Notes under the pieces: model-generated
Seen by the model: the letters and a program-made list of their open reading frames with translations, nothing else
Told to the model about the DNA's origin: nothing
Databases searched by the model: none
Translations under genes and position numbers: made by a program
Origin: Oscillospiraceae bacterium
GTDB taxonomy: Bacteria; Bacillota; Clostridia; Oscillospirales; Ruminococcaceae
Length of the DNA stretch: 64,000 bases
Assembly (NCBI GenBank): GCA_018434245.1
Contig: JAHDPQ010000026.1
Location: 1-64,000, forward strand
Direction: 5' to 3'
Part shown: one piece after another, positions 1-8,812 of the stretch
Position numbering within the stretch: the stretch's first letter is position 1
Layout of the letters: each line of letters starts with the position of its first letter

Positions 1-1
1 C

Positions 2-1321
2 TTTGTCTACACCATGGGCCGGGTTTCCGCCCCTTGGGGCAACGAGATCCGGGCAGGCGCTTTGGAGGCTTTGTTTGCCCTGATGTTTTCCGGAATCCTG
101 CTGTTTTCCATCACCGGGGGACTGCGGGACATCAACCGGGATATTCCCAACAACAAGGAGCACTTCTTCTTTGTGATGATCAGCCTTCTGCTGGGGGCTC
201 TGTTAGCTGTCACCTACACTAATGATATTTTTACCGCCTATGTGTTTATCGACATCATCACCATTTCCGCCTGCTCCATCATCACCATCAAGCCGGGGGG
301 AAAACCTCTGATTGCCACCATGCTCTATCTGATTATGAGCATGGTGGGCTCCAGCTTGGTGCTGTTGTCCATCTCTCTGCTCTACGCTGTGACAGGTCAT
401 CTGCTGATGGAGCCTCTACACGGGGCGGTTCAGGCGCTGGCGGCGGCAGGAAGCTATACCCTGCCCCTTTTTGTTTTGTTTGCCTTAATGGCGGTGGGGC
501 TTGCCATGAAAAGTGCCCTCTTTCCCTTCCATGTCTGGCTGCCGGGAGCCCATGCCAGTGCCACCACCGCATCCTCTTCCATCTTGTCCGGGCTGATCAT
601 CAAATGCTACCTGATCTTTCTACTCAAGGTGATCTGCCGGGTGCTGGGGCCTGCTGTGGCGGCCCAGATTCATGTGGGGGATATGCTGCTGATCTTTGGC
701 ATTCTGGGAATGATCATCGGCTCTCTGTACGCCATCCGGCAACGGGACATCAAGAGGATGCTTTCTTACTCCACAGTGGCCCAGATCGGGTATATCTGCA
801 TCGGCATCGGCCTTGGAACCACTGCCGGAAGGGTGGCGGCCTGCTTTCACATTCTGGTTCATGCTGTGGCTAAGGCCATGCTCTTTACCTCTGCCGGAGG
901 ACTCATTGGAGTTTCTCAGCATCGGCGTGATTACGACTCCCTGCGAGGAGCGGCCCGTCGGGATCCTTTGTCCGGCGCAGTGTTCCTTTGCGGTGCCCTT
1001 TCTATGGTGGGAATTCCGCTATTTTCCGGCTTTGTCTCTAAGTTTTATCTGGCCTTTGCATCGGTGAACACTCCGTTTACCGAGGTAGTGGTGCTGTCGG
1101 TGATGGTGGTGTCCACCTTGCTTAACGCTATGTACTACCTGCCGGTTATCCTCGGCCTATTTTCTAAGCCCTTGGATGAGACTTCTGCCCCTGCCCGGGC
1201 CTATAACCCCTTTCTGTACCGATTCAGTCTCAGTGCTTTCATGGTGTTTCACATGGGGTTGGGCCTTGTTCCCACCCCGATACTGGAGATCATCGAGCAG
1301 GGCCTTGCCGCATTTGGGTAA
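2..1321 (+). CDS. Proton-conducting antiporter/complex I-type membrane subunit (5' partial)
   Basis: The frame is open from base 2, so the gene starts upstream; 439 residues are visible, almost all hydrophobic helices. The motif around MKSALFPFHVWLPGAHASA (nt 506-563) is the broken-helix and lysine region of the MrpD/NuoM/NuoN/NuoL family, and a second K/H region (FHILVHAVAKAMLF, nt 846-887) follows. Family members form ion channels in Mrp Na+/H+ antiporters, membrane-bound hydrogenases and complex I. The site that usually reads FxE in TM5 reads FID here. Two more family members follow, 50 and 31 bp apart, so this is one operon. Whether the complex is an antiporter, a hydrogenase or an oxidoreductase cannot be told, because the other subunits lie outside the window. 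Confidence 0.85.
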   Translation, partial: FVYTMGRVSAPWGNEIRAGALEALFALMFSGILLFSITGGLRDINRDIPNNKEHFFFVMISLLLGALLAVTYTNDIFTAYVFIDIITISACSIITIKPGGKPLIATMLYLIMSMVGSSLVLLSISLLYAVTGHLLMEPLHGAVQALAAAGSYTLPLFVLFALMAVGLAMKSALFPFHVWLPGAHASATTASSSILSGLIIKCYLIFLLKVICRVLGPAVAAQIHVGDMLLIFGILGMIIGSLYAIRQRDIKRMLSYSTVAQIGYICIGIGLGTTAGRVAACFHILVHAVAKAMLFTSAGGLIGVSQHRRDYDSLRGAARRDPLSGAVFLCGALSMVGIPLFSGFVSKFYLAFASVNTPFTEVVVLSVMVVSTLLNAMYYLPVILGLFSKPLDETSAPARAYNPFLYRFSLSAFMVFHMGLGLVPTPILEIIEQGLAAFG

Positions 1322-1371
1322 ATTTATTGCGGATAAATCTTGCGAAAACTACATGAAGTGACGGTGTCCCT

Positions 1372-2844
1372 ATGAATTACTTAATGCTCCTCTGTATTTT
1401 GCTGCCGGTTCTGGCCGGGGTTCTGATGCCTGCCTTCCCTTGTCTGAAAAGGGAGGGCTGTCGCCGGATTTACCTTGTGGCCGTGCTGATCCTCAACCTG
1501 CTGATGGCGTTGGCCATTTGTCTGACACCCCATCTGCGTCTGCAGTTGTTGAGCCTGACTCCCAAGATGCCCATTTTGCTCAAGTCCGACGGCCTGAGCC
1601 GCTTTTTTGCTCTGCTGGTGGGGAGCATGTTCTTGTTGGCGGGCATCTATTCCCTGGAATATATGAAGGATGACCCCCACCGGGAGCGGTTTTATGTGTT
1701 TTATCTGGTAGTGTTGGGGACTTTAAATGGCATCGCCTACGCTGGCAACCTGATTACCCTATACCTGTTTTTTGAGGGGATGACCCTGCTGTCGGTTCCG
1801 CTGGTGCTCCATAACCTCACCAAAGAGGCAGTGGCAGCAGCCTTTAAGTACCTGTTTTACTCCATTGCGGGAGCCTCTCTGGCTCTTATCGGCATCTTCT
1901 ATATCTATATCGATAGCAATAATTTGGAATTCACTGCCGGTGGCGCTCTGGATGCCTCAGCGGTGGCAGGGCAGGAGACGACTCTGTTGGTGGTCAGTCT
2001 ACTGGCGGTAATAGGCTTTGCCGCCAAGGCGGGAATGTTTCCCCTCCACGCTTGGCTGCCGGATGCCCACCCGGTGGCTCCTGCTCCGGCCAGCGCCATC
2101 TTATCCGGGGTGATTACCAAGGCGGGGGTGGTGGCCATCATCCGCTTTGTCTACTTTACGGTGGGGCCCGATCTGCTGCGGGGAACCTGGATGCAGTACG
2201 CTTGGATCAGCCTGGCGTTGCTGACGGTGGTAATGGGTTCCATGCTGGCCTATCAGGAGCCTTTGCTCAAGAAGCGGCTGGCCTATTCCTCGGTGAGTCA
2301 GGTCAGCTACATCCTGTTTGGCCTTGCCACCTTGACGGTGGGAGGCGTGGTGGGGGCGTTGCTCCACATGATGTTCCACAGCATCATCAAGGATGCTCTC
2401 TTTATGGTGGCGGGAGCCATCCCCAGCCCCACAGAACCGGTGGCAGTTTCTCAACTCAGGGGCATTGGCAGGAAGATGCCGGTGACTCTCGGGTGTTTCG
2501 CTTTGGTGAGTATTGCTTTGGTAGGCATACCTCCAACGGGCGGATTTTTAAGCAAGTGGCATCTTTCCATGGGGTCTTTATCCTCTCAAAGCGGAGTCTT
2601 TGATTGGCTGGGGCCTGCGGTGCTGCTGTTTTCCGCCCTGTTGACGGCGGGGTATCTGTTTCCCATTGCCATTCGGGGCTTTTTCCCCGGCAGCGAGGGG
2701 GAAGATTCCGCCTTGGAGCAGCGGGAGCCCGGCATTCTGATGTTGGCTCCCATGGTAATTTTGGCGGCGGCTTCTCTGGTTTTGGGAGTCTTTCCTGAGC
2801 AATGGATGGCAGCCTTGAACCATCTGGCGGAGCAAATGGCCTAA
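1372..2844 (+). CDS. Proton-conducting membrane subunit, MrpD/NuoN type
   Basis: This is a 490-residue polytopic membrane protein, the usual length for MrpD/NuoM. It has the channel glutamate in FFEGMTLL (nt about 1767-1791), the lysine and broken-helix signature in FAAKAGMFPLHAWLPDAHPV (nt about 2020-2080), and a second histidine/lysine patch (MMFHSIIKDALF) near nt 2370-2405. It probably carries one proton or cation path of a multi-subunit complex in the cytoplasmic membrane. The ATG is preceded by only a weak purine stretch, so translation may depend on coupling to the upstream gene. The assignment to the family is firm; the name of the complex is not. Confidence 0.88.
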   Translation: MNYLMLLCILLPVLAGVLMPAFPCLKREGCRRIYLVAVLILNLLMALAICLTPHLRLQLLSLTPKMPILLKSDGLSRFFALLVGSMFLLAGIYSLEYMKDDPHRERFYVFYLVVLGTLNGIAYAGNLITLYLFFEGMTLLSVPLVLHNLTKEAVAAAFKYLFYSIAGASLALIGIFYIYIDSNNLEFTAGGALDASAVAGQETTLLVVSLLAVIGFAAKAGMFPLHAWLPDAHPVAPAPASAILSGVITKAGVVAIIRFVYFTVGPDLLRGTWMQYAWISLALLTVVMGSMLAYQEPLLKKRLAYSSVSQVSYILFGLATLTVGGVVGALLHMMFHSIIKDALFMVAGAIPSPTEPVAVSQLRGIGRKMPVTLGCFALVSIALVGIPPTGGFLSKWHLSMGSLSSQSGVFDWLGPAVLLFSALLTAGYLFPIAIRGFFPGSEGEDSALEQREPGILMLAPMVILAAASLVLGVFPEQWMAALNHLAEQMA

Positions 2845-2875
2845 ACGAGCCACAGTGCAAAGGAGGTGAGGTTGT

Positions 2876-5065
2876 TTGTCGCTGATATTGCCTGTTTTGG
2901 TATTGGGCCCCATGGCGGGAAGCCTGCTCCTCTGCCGAGTGAGCAAATACCGGGACGCTTGGGGGGATTGGCTGCTGCGGGGAATGTCAGTTGCATTCTG
3001 TTGTCTGGCGGCTGCTGTGGTGGCGGCGGTGTCCCGCGGCGATCTCCTTGCCTTTACCTTTTCGGGGGCGGCAGGTTTTGGAATCTCTCTGACAGCCGAT
3101 GGTTTCCGGGGAATATACGGCTTGCTGACGGCATTTTTGTGGCTGGTGACCAGCCTGTTTTCTAAGGACTACTTTGCCCATTCCTCCCACCAAAGCCGTT
3201 ATCGTCTCTTTAACCAACTGACCTTTGGCGCTACCATGGGAGTCTTGTTTTCGGCGGATTTACTGACAACCTTTCTCTTTTTTGAGCTGGTGAGCCTCTT
3301 TTCCTACGCTCTGGTGGCTCATGAGGAAACGCCTCAAAGCTTGCGGGCGGCCGACACCTATCTTGCGGTGGCGGTGATCGGTGGACTGGTGATGCTGATG
3401 GGACTATTCTTGCTGCATCATCATGCCGGTACCTTGGAGATTGCAGCTCTTTACAACGCTTGCCAAAACCTTGCAAAGCCCACACGCTACCTGATTGGGG
3501 GGCTGCTCCTCACCGGATTTGGGGCCAAAGCGGGGATGTTCCCCCTCCATGTCTGGCTACCCAAAGCCCATCCGCAGGCGCCTGCCCCGGCCAGCGCCCT
3601 ATTGTCGGGCATCCTCACCAAAAGCGGGATTTTCGGGGTGCTGGTGATCAACTGCGAGTTGTTCCGACAGGATTTTGCCTGGGGCCTTGGATTGGTGCTG
3701 CTGGGAAGCGTCACCATGGTGTTGGGAGCGGTACTGGCTATCTTCTCGATCAACCTCAAGCGGACACTGGCCTGCTCCTCCGTTTCCCAGATGGGGTTTG
3801 TTGTGGTGGGAATCGGGATGCAATGCCTGCTGGGGAGCCACAACTCTCTTGCCGTTAGGGGAACATTGCTACACATGGTTAACCATTCCCTAGTGAAGCT
3901 GGTGCTGTTTGTGGCGGCAGGGGTGATCTACCTCAATCTCCACCAGTTGCATCTGGATGACATCCGCGGGTTCGGCAGAGGAAAGCCCTTGCTGGCCTTT
4001 GTCTTTCTCATGGGGGCCCTGAGCCTTGGCGGCGTGCCCTTCTTTCCCGGATACCTCAGCAAGACTCTGCTTCACGAGAGCATTGTGGAGTATCTTTGGA
4101 TGCTGCCCGACTACGCTTTTCCCGCCCGACTGATGCAGGGGGTGGAGATGGCCTTTCTCTTGACCGGAGGCATGACGGTGGCCTACCTGACCAAGCTGTT
4201 TGTCACCATCTTTGTGGAGAAAAATCCTCGCCAGAATGAACTGGATGCCCCCAGGGAACCCTATTGCAGCAAAACTACGGGGGTGGCACTGGTTCTGTCC
4301 GCCTGTTTGCTACCTATTTTGGGGATATTCCCTGCCTTAGCCGACGGGGTGGCCGATCTGGGCCAGGACTTTCTGCGGGGGCACTCGCCGGAGTATCCAG
4401 TTGCATATTTTGCGTGGGTAAACCTTAAAGGGGCCTTTGCGTCTCTTACCATTGGCGCTATTCTTTATCTTTTGATCGTTCGGGGGGTTCTGGGAAAAAA
4501 TGAGGGGGAAACTCTCACCTATCCGGAGCGCTGGCCCCGCTTTTTGGATGTGGAGGACAGCCTCTACCGCCCCTTGCTAGAGGGAATCTGCCACGTGGGG
4601 GCTGCTTTGATGAGGCTTCTCGCTACCCTGCCCGATGCTCTGATTAGAGCTATCCGCGATGGGGGAGCCACTTTGATGAGACTTCTCGCTGCTTTGCCCG
4701 GCGCTCTGGTTGGGGCTGTCTACGCCGGGGCAACCGCTATTCTAAAGCTTATGGCTGGCCTGCCTGATGCTGTGGTTGGTGCAATCAACCGGGGAGGATT
4801 CTGCTTGGCCCAGGCCTTGGATGGCCTGTTGGATGGCCTAGTCAGCCGACTCCAGCAGTGGTTTTTGCGGCCGGCCAGACCCAAACCCTTTCCGGGGAAG
4901 CTGCTGGGAAGCTTTTGCCGGGTTCTCTTTCCCTCTGATGAGGAGGAGCCGCCGCCCCGCCCGGTTTTCACCGAGAGCATCTCCTACGGGCTGCTGCTGT
5001 TTAGCCTAGGCATTGTGGCTATGTTGCTCTACGTCTTTGTCCATGCTTGGCAAACAATCCGGTAG
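2876..5065 (+). CDS. NuoL/MrpA-like proton channel subunit with C-terminal amphipathic repeats
   Basis: The 729-residue product begins at a TTG placed 9 bp after AGGAGGTGAG (2861-2870). Residues 1 to about 500 form the antiporter-like core, with the channel glutamate in FFELVSLF (nt 3279-3302) and the lysine region FGAKAGMFPLHVWLPKAHPQ (nt about 3517-3577). It is longer than MrpD/NuoM (about 490-500), as NuoL and MrpA are. After residue about 560 come four copies of a 22-residue unit (residues 577-664), then a last transmembrane segment near residues 700-722. In NuoL a long lateral helix occupies a similar place before the last helix; I infer, without proof, that the repeats make an equivalent arm. 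Last gene of the operon; a strong hairpin follows. Confidence 0.85.
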   Translation: MSLILPVLVLGPMAGSLLLCRVSKYRDAWGDWLLRGMSVAFCCLAAAVVAAVSRGDLLAFTFSGAAGFGISLTADGFRGIYGLLTAFLWLVTSLFSKDYFAHSSHQSRYRLFNQLTFGATMGVLFSADLLTTFLFFELVSLFSYALVAHEETPQSLRAADTYLAVAVIGGLVMLMGLFLLHHHAGTLEIAALYNACQNLAKPTRYLIGGLLLTGFGAKAGMFPLHVWLPKAHPQAPAPASALLSGILTKSGIFGVLVINCELFRQDFAWGLGLVLLGSVTMVLGAVLAIFSINLKRTLACSSVSQMGFVVVGIGMQCLLGSHNSLAVRGTLLHMVNHSLVKLVLFVAAGVIYLNLHQLHLDDIRGFGRGKPLLAFVFLMGALSLGGVPFFPGYLSKTLLHESIVEYLWMLPDYAFPARLMQGVEMAFLLTGGMTVAYLTKLFVTIFVEKNPRQNELDAPREPYCSKTTGVALVLSACLLPILGIFPALADGVADLGQDFLRGHSPEYPVAYFAWVNLKGAFASLTIGAILYLLIVRGVLGKNEGETLTYPERWPRFLDVEDSLYRPLLEGICHVGAALMRLLATLPDALIRAIRDGGATLMRLLAALPGALVGAVYAGATAILKLMAGLPDAVVGAINRGGFCLAQALDGLLDGLVSRLQQWFLRPARPKPFPGKLLGSFCRVLFPSDEEEPPPRPVFTESISYGLLLFSLGIVAMLLYVFVHAWQTIR
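4604..4867 (+). repeat. In-frame 66-bp tandem repeat (22 residues x 4)
   Basis: Units begin at 4604, 4670, 4736 and 4802, exactly 66 bp apart. Units 1 to 3 are clearly alike in DNA and protein: each reads roughly xLMRLLAxLPxALVxAIxxGx. The fourth is degenerate (CLAQALDGLLDGLVSR). The spacing of leucine, alanine and proline suggests repeated amphipathic helices. The repeat lies inside the NuoL/MrpA-like gene. Confidence 0.8.
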
Positions 5066-5085
5066 ATACCGCCAGAATGCAATTG

Positions 5086-5123
5086 AAAGCCCTGTCCACA
5101 CCGCAAGAGGGGGACAGGGCTTT
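5086..5123. terminator. Bidirectional hairpin terminator
   Basis: AAAGCCCTGTCC (5086-5097) pairs perfectly with GGACAGGGCTTT (5112-5123). It stands between two convergent genes, the antiporter operon on the plus strand and the M50 protease on the minus strand, and can serve both. Confidence 0.85.
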
Positions 5124-5143
5124 GTGTTGCTGCCAACAGGCGG

Positions 5144-5743
5144 CTAATCTCGCAAAATGACGGTGACCATGAGATAAATGCAGCAGATCAAAAGAGTGAA
5201 GTTGACGATTCCCCGCAACAGCAGCAGTACTGAAAGGACGATGAGGGGGGTCAGAATCACAAAGCTGACAATGCGGGAGATATTTTGCGCAATCTGGGGT
5301 GGGAACAGGATGTCGCAGAGGCAGTGCAGAATTTGTCCACCGTCCAGATGGCCTGCCGGCAGCAGGTTAAAGAGGGCCACTGCCAAATTGGAGGCAATCA
5401 TCAAAATGGTGCGCATGGACTGAAAGGCTAGCCGCCAAAGTAAAAAGGCCGCCAACAGGTTGGCGGCGATTCCTGCAAAGGCCACAGCCAGTTCCCGCTG
5501 GAAGGAGAGAGGGGAGGGGCTGCGGGTGTAGATGGCTATGCCCGCCGGGGCAAAGCGAATCTCCGACACCGGAATGTGCAGCAGTGCCAGTACCAAAAGG
5601 TGGCCCCCTTCGTGAATCACCACGGGAAAGGCTAGATAGAATAGCAGTGCCTGATGATTGAGCAGAGTAAAGCAGGCGACAAGGGCGAAAAACCAAAAAT
5701 CGAACACCAGCCGCAACCGGCCCAGACGCAGCGTCAAATTCAC
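5144..5743 (-). CDS. spoIVFB: M50 site-2-type membrane metalloprotease, SpoIVFB-like
   Basis: The 199-residue product is an integral membrane zinc protease. HEGGH (HExxH) supplies two zinc ligands and NLLPAGHLDGGQ matches the NxxPxxxxDGG third-ligand motif. The length fits the short SpoIVFB group. SpoIVFB cleaves pro-sigma-K in the mother cell-derived forespore membrane. The GTG start overlaps the stop of the upstream M23-domain gene (GTGA), the arrangement of spoIVFA-spoIVFB, which supports this name over a generic S2P. Other M50 proteases of unknown substrate also exist in Clostridia, so the symbol is likely but not proven. Confidence 0.78.
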   Translation of the reverse strand: MNLTLRLGRLRLVFDFWFFALVACFTLLNHQALLFYLAFPVVIHEGGHLLVLALLHIPVSEIRFAPAGIAIYTRSPSPLSFQRELAVAFAGIAANLLAAFLLWRLAFQSMRTILMIASNLAVALFNLLPAGHLDGGQILHCLCDILFPPQIAQNISRIVSFVILTPLIVLSVLLLLRGIVNFTLLICCIYLMVTVILRD

Positions 5744-6624
5744 TCCACCAACTCCAGATACTCACTTAAAATCCAATAGGGGTCGGCAAACTGCTCCTCG
5801 ACAATCACCGAGAAGTGTAGATGGGGTCCTGTGGCCACCCCGGTCTGTCCCACCAGAGCGATCCTTTCCCCCTGCCGGACTGCTACCCCCTCCTTGGCGA
5901 TGATTTTGGAGCAGTGGGCGTAAAAGGTCTTAAGGTTGGTGGCATGCTGCAAAATCATATAGTTCCCGTAGGTTTCGGAGTAGCCGGTCTCCACCACCTC
6001 ACCGGGAAGAGCGGCCAGAATGCCCCGGCCTTCTGGAGCCGCCACGTCAATGCCGTTGTGAAAATCTACCTTGTCGTCCAGAGGGTGCAGCCGGTATGCA
6101 AAGGGAGAGGTCACCTCCCCTGCCAGTGGCGGGCGAACCTTTCCGGCCAGATAGACAGGGGCCAGTGTGTTTCCGGCGGGGGCTTCCATCTGCCGGGCGA
6201 GATTACCGCCCATGGCAAAGGGGACCCGGCCGGTGGTCACCTCCTGAGGCTCCAGATAGCTGTAGCTAAAACTCTCCTGATTAGCGGGAGGACTGGCGGA
6301 AGGAGCTTGGCTGGCTCCTTCGCCGCCCCCAAATATCCTGCGCAGCAGATTTTCCACCGAGTTGAAGAAGCTCTGGCCAAGGTCCCCCAGCTCCTGAAAG
6401 TAAGTGGCCAGCTGTTCTGTGCTGGCATCGTTGCCCACCAGATGGATAAATTCCTGCTGGAACCGACTATATTCTTCCTCATTGACCCGTTTGGCAATTC
6501 CCACGGCAAGCAGCAGGATCAAGCAGACAATAATCTGCACGGTCAGGGCCACGGCAACGGCGTCCACCTCTGTGTCGGGGCGGCGGCTCCGGGAGCGGGA
6601 GCGGTAATCTCTTCTTTCAGCCAC
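5740..6624 (-). CDS. Membrane-anchored M23 (LytM-type) peptidase-domain protein, SpoIVFA-like
   Basis: I start this 294-residue protein at the GTG at 6624, because GGAAGGAG (6633-6640) lies 8 bp upstream; an upstream ATG at 6645 has no such site. A basic N-terminus rich in Arg-Ser pairs is followed by one transmembrane helix (residues about 21-44), a linker, and a C-terminal M23 domain (about 175-290). The domain has HNGID, YAHCS and GPHLHF, so all expected zinc-site residues appear present. It overlaps the SpoIVFB-like protease, which fits SpoIVFA, the partner that anchors and restrains SpoIVFB. A SpoIIQ-like or cell wall hydrolase role is the alternative. Confidence 0.75.
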   Translation of the reverse strand: MAERRDYRSRSRSRRPDTEVDAVAVALTVQIIVCLILLLAVGIAKRVNEEEYSRFQQEFIHLVGNDASTEQLATYFQELGDLGQSFFNSVENLLRRIFGGGEGASQAPSASPPANQESFSYSYLEPQEVTTGRVPFAMGGNLARQMEAPAGNTLAPVYLAGKVRPPLAGEVTSPFAYRLHPLDDKVDFHNGIDVAAPEGRGILAALPGEVVETGYSETYGNYMILQHATNLKTFYAHCSKIIAKEGVAVRQGERIALVGQTGVATGPHLHFSVIVEEQFADPYWILSEYLELVE

Positions 6625-6763
6625 GTTGAAAACTCCTTCCCTCATTACAGCATGTCTCACTCTATACCTATTCATAAAGGGAAGGAAAAATGCAAAGGCA
6701 GTGCTAAGGAAGGGGAAGAAGAAGGGGGGTGCTCCATCAGAAATGAAGGCAGAAAATAAAGAA

Positions 6764-6849
6764 GGACGCTCATGGCGTCCACAGAATGGGGATGTATTAT
6801 CTCCCGCGGATGGAGGAATTGCAACAACAAAGCCCCCAAACAGGGGGCT
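6764..6849 (-). terminator. Two tandem minus-strand hairpins after the Hpt gene
   Basis: On the minus strand AGCCCCC (6843-6849) pairs with GGGGGCT (6831-6837), followed by TTGTTGTT. A second hairpin, GGACGC with GCGTCC (6764-6780), is followed by TTCTTTATTTTC. They separate the Hpt gene from the M23/M50 pair. Confidence 0.7.
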
Positions 6850-6853
6850 GGAA

Positions 6854-7204
6854 TCAGCTCTTGGATGCAAGGCAGGGGATCAGCTCCTGAATTTGATGCA
6901 GGGTTTCGTCCAGAGCCTGCCGGTATTCCTCCAACAAAGCGGGATCGACGCTGTTCTGGCGGTACTGAACCATCAGCCGGGAGGTGAGGTCAAACACGGC
7001 CGTTAAGGCCAGATTTCCGCTCATTCCCTTGATGGTGTGCACCAAATGGGCCGCGGTATCGGTATCTCCTGCCGCGATAGCGTCCTCCAACTTCTGAAAC
7101 TCCGGGCTATCGGCGAACATCCCTAACAGACGCAAGTAAAGCTGCTTGTTTTTTCTCACACGGGACAGGCCGACCTCAAAATCAATATACTTGTAATCTG
7201 TCAT
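6854..7204 (-). CDS. Hpt (histidine phosphotransfer) domain protein
   Basis: This 116-residue soluble protein carries the Hpt signature HTIKGMSGNL with His56 as the expected phosphorylation site, inside a four-helix bundle that makes up nearly all of the protein. Hpt proteins pass phosphate between response-regulator receiver domains in phosphorelays. No histidine kinase or response regulator is adjacent, so its partners are encoded elsewhere. A good ribosome site (GGAGG) precedes the ATG, and two hairpins follow the stop, so it is probably monocistronic. It lies just downstream of rpoN on the same strand. Confidence 0.8.
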   Translation of the reverse strand: MTDYKYIDFEVGLSRVRKNKQLYLRLLGMFADSPEFQKLEDAIAAGDTDTAAHLVHTIKGMSGNLALTAVFDLTSRLMVQYRQNSVDPALLEEYRQALDETLHQIQELIPCLASKS

Positions 7205-7308
7205 CTATCCAGCCTCCTTGTACATCAACATGAAGCGGAACGTCTTTCCCCACAGTATACCACAGAGGTGGCGGTGTTTTCAAGGCGGTGCTGTCCCCTA
7301 TGCAGAGG

Positions 7309-8658
7309 CTAAAACTTTTTGCGCCCCGTGGCAGGGGGGATGCCCGCAAGGTCCCGGTATTTGGCTACCGTGCGCCGGGAGATGCAAATCCCCAACTGTG
7401 CCAGACGCAGAGCCAGCTGCTGGTCGGAAAACGGCTTTTGAGGGTCCTCCTCCTCAATGATCCGCTGCAATTGGGTGATGGCCATATCCTGAGAGGTATT
7501 CTCGGATTTTTGGCTGACGTTCCGGGAAAAGAAGTCCCCCAGCCGATAGGTTCCCCATTGGCATTGCAGGTATTTGTCGCTGACTGCCCGGCTGACAGTG
7601 GAAGGGTGTACCCCCAAGTCGTCAGCCACATCGGCCAGAGTCATGGGAACCAGATTGCCGGGCCCCTCTTTAAAGAACCGGGTCTGCCGCTGGAGGATGG
7701 AGCCGGCACAATCCATCATGGTGGTTTTCCTCTGGTTGATGTTGGAGATGAGGTTTTCGGCTTTTTGGAGCCGTTCCTGTATGTAGGCGGTGGCTTCCTT
7801 GTCCCCACTGCCGGCAACACTGCGGTAAAAGGTGTTCAGGGTGACCTTGGGCTGGTGATAATCGTTGTAGATGATCTCAAAGCGATCTTCAAAATGCACC
7901 ACGAACAGGTCGGGGCGGATGTAGGGGATGGCGTTGTAGGCGCAGTAGCCGTTTCCCGGCTTGGGATTCAGTTCCAGAAGCTGGCCCCGAGCCTCCTTTA
8001 CTTCTTCGATGGTGACATTTAGATCCAGTGCCAGCTTGTCCAAACGGTTCTTGGCCAGTGTGTCCAGATGGCCGTCGATCAGCTGGAGGAGAAGGGGAGG
8101 AGGATCTTCCATCCGCCGTGCCTGAATCAAAAGGCATTCCCGCAAATCCTCGGCCCCCACGCCGGCAGGGTCCATGTGGTGCAATACCTCCAACGCTTCC
8201 TCCAGCCTTGGGAGTGTAACCTGCAGGGAAAGAGCCAGTTGCCCTCTGGAACAGCTTAGGTAGCCGTTTTCATCCAGATTTTCAATGAGGCGTCGGACCA
8301 GCAGTTCCCGGGTGCTATCTAACCGGAATCCGGGCAGTTGCTGCAACAGAATTTCGGTCAGCGAGTCCTGAGAGCTCTTTTCGAATAGCGGGAACTCCTT
8401 GTTCTCGTCCCGGGAGAAGGAATCGTACCGATAGGTATTGGAATAATCCATGGATTCCAGCCACTCCAGCTTTTTCAGGCGGGTTTCTCCGGGATCTTCC
8501 TCCTCCTCCGGCATTTCCATCTCCAGCAGAGGGTTTTCCAACACCTCATTTTGGATGTGCTGCTCCAAATCCATATTGTTCATTTGCAGAATCTTTAGGG
8601 ACTGCTGCATTTGCAGGGTAATCACCTGCTTTTGCTTTTGCACCAGCTCTAATTTCAT
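7309..8658 (-). CDS. rpoN: RNA polymerase sigma-54 factor
   Basis: The 449-residue protein shows the sigma-54 order. A glutamine-rich activator-interacting N-terminus comes first (repeats of QMQQSLKILQM type, residues about 12-35), followed by an acidic linker and the core-binding domain. The DNA-binding end has a helix-turn-helix (HPSTVSRAVSDKY) and the RpoN box ISRRTVAKYRDLAGIP. I chose the ATG at 8658, 5-6 bp after AAAGGTGGTGA; a GTG four codons earlier falls inside that ribosome site. Sigma-54 needs an enhancer-binding ATPase to open promoters; none is in the window. Confidence 0.95.
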   Translation of the reverse strand: MKLELVQKQKQVITLQMQQSLKILQMNNMDLEQHIQNEVLENPLLEMEMPEEEEDPGETRLKKLEWLESMDYSNTYRYDSFSRDENKEFPLFEKSSQDSLTEILLQQLPGFRLDSTRELLVRRLIENLDENGYLSCSRGQLALSLQVTLPRLEEALEVLHHMDPAGVGAEDLRECLLIQARRMEDPPPLLLQLIDGHLDTLAKNRLDKLALDLNVTIEEVKEARGQLLELNPKPGNGYCAYNAIPYIRPDLFVVHFEDRFEIIYNDYHQPKVTLNTFYRSVAGSGDKEATAYIQERLQKAENLISNINQRKTTMMDCAGSILQRQTRFFKEGPGNLVPMTLADVADDLGVHPSTVSRAVSDKYLQCQWGTYRLGDFFSRNVSQKSENTSQDMAITQLQRIIEEEDPQKPFSDQQLALRLAQLGICISRRTVAKYRDLAGIPPATGRKKF

Positions 8659-8702
8659 GGGAATCACCACCTTTTACTGCCAATGTTGGTTTTGGCTTTC
8701 CA

Positions 8703-8729
8703 ACTATAGTTTATCACTTTCCCCGTCAA
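8703..8729 (-). promoter_or_regulatory. Possible sigma-A promoter of rpoN
   Basis: On the minus strand TTGACG (8724-8729) and TATAGT (8703-8708) are 15 bp apart, slightly short, and lie 45 bp upstream of the chosen rpoN start. Confidence 0.4.
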
Positions 8730-8812
8730 TAGTAAACTCCGCCCTTGCTGTCAACTCTCCCCAAATCCATTGCCGGAAAAGCCTGAGGGAGAAGACCTTC
8801 CCCATAGGACGC

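Noticed and set aside
4604..4867. CRISPR-like or mobile repeat
   Set aside because: The 66-bp units are directly adjacent, in frame and part of a protein; there are no spacers or terminal inverted repeats.
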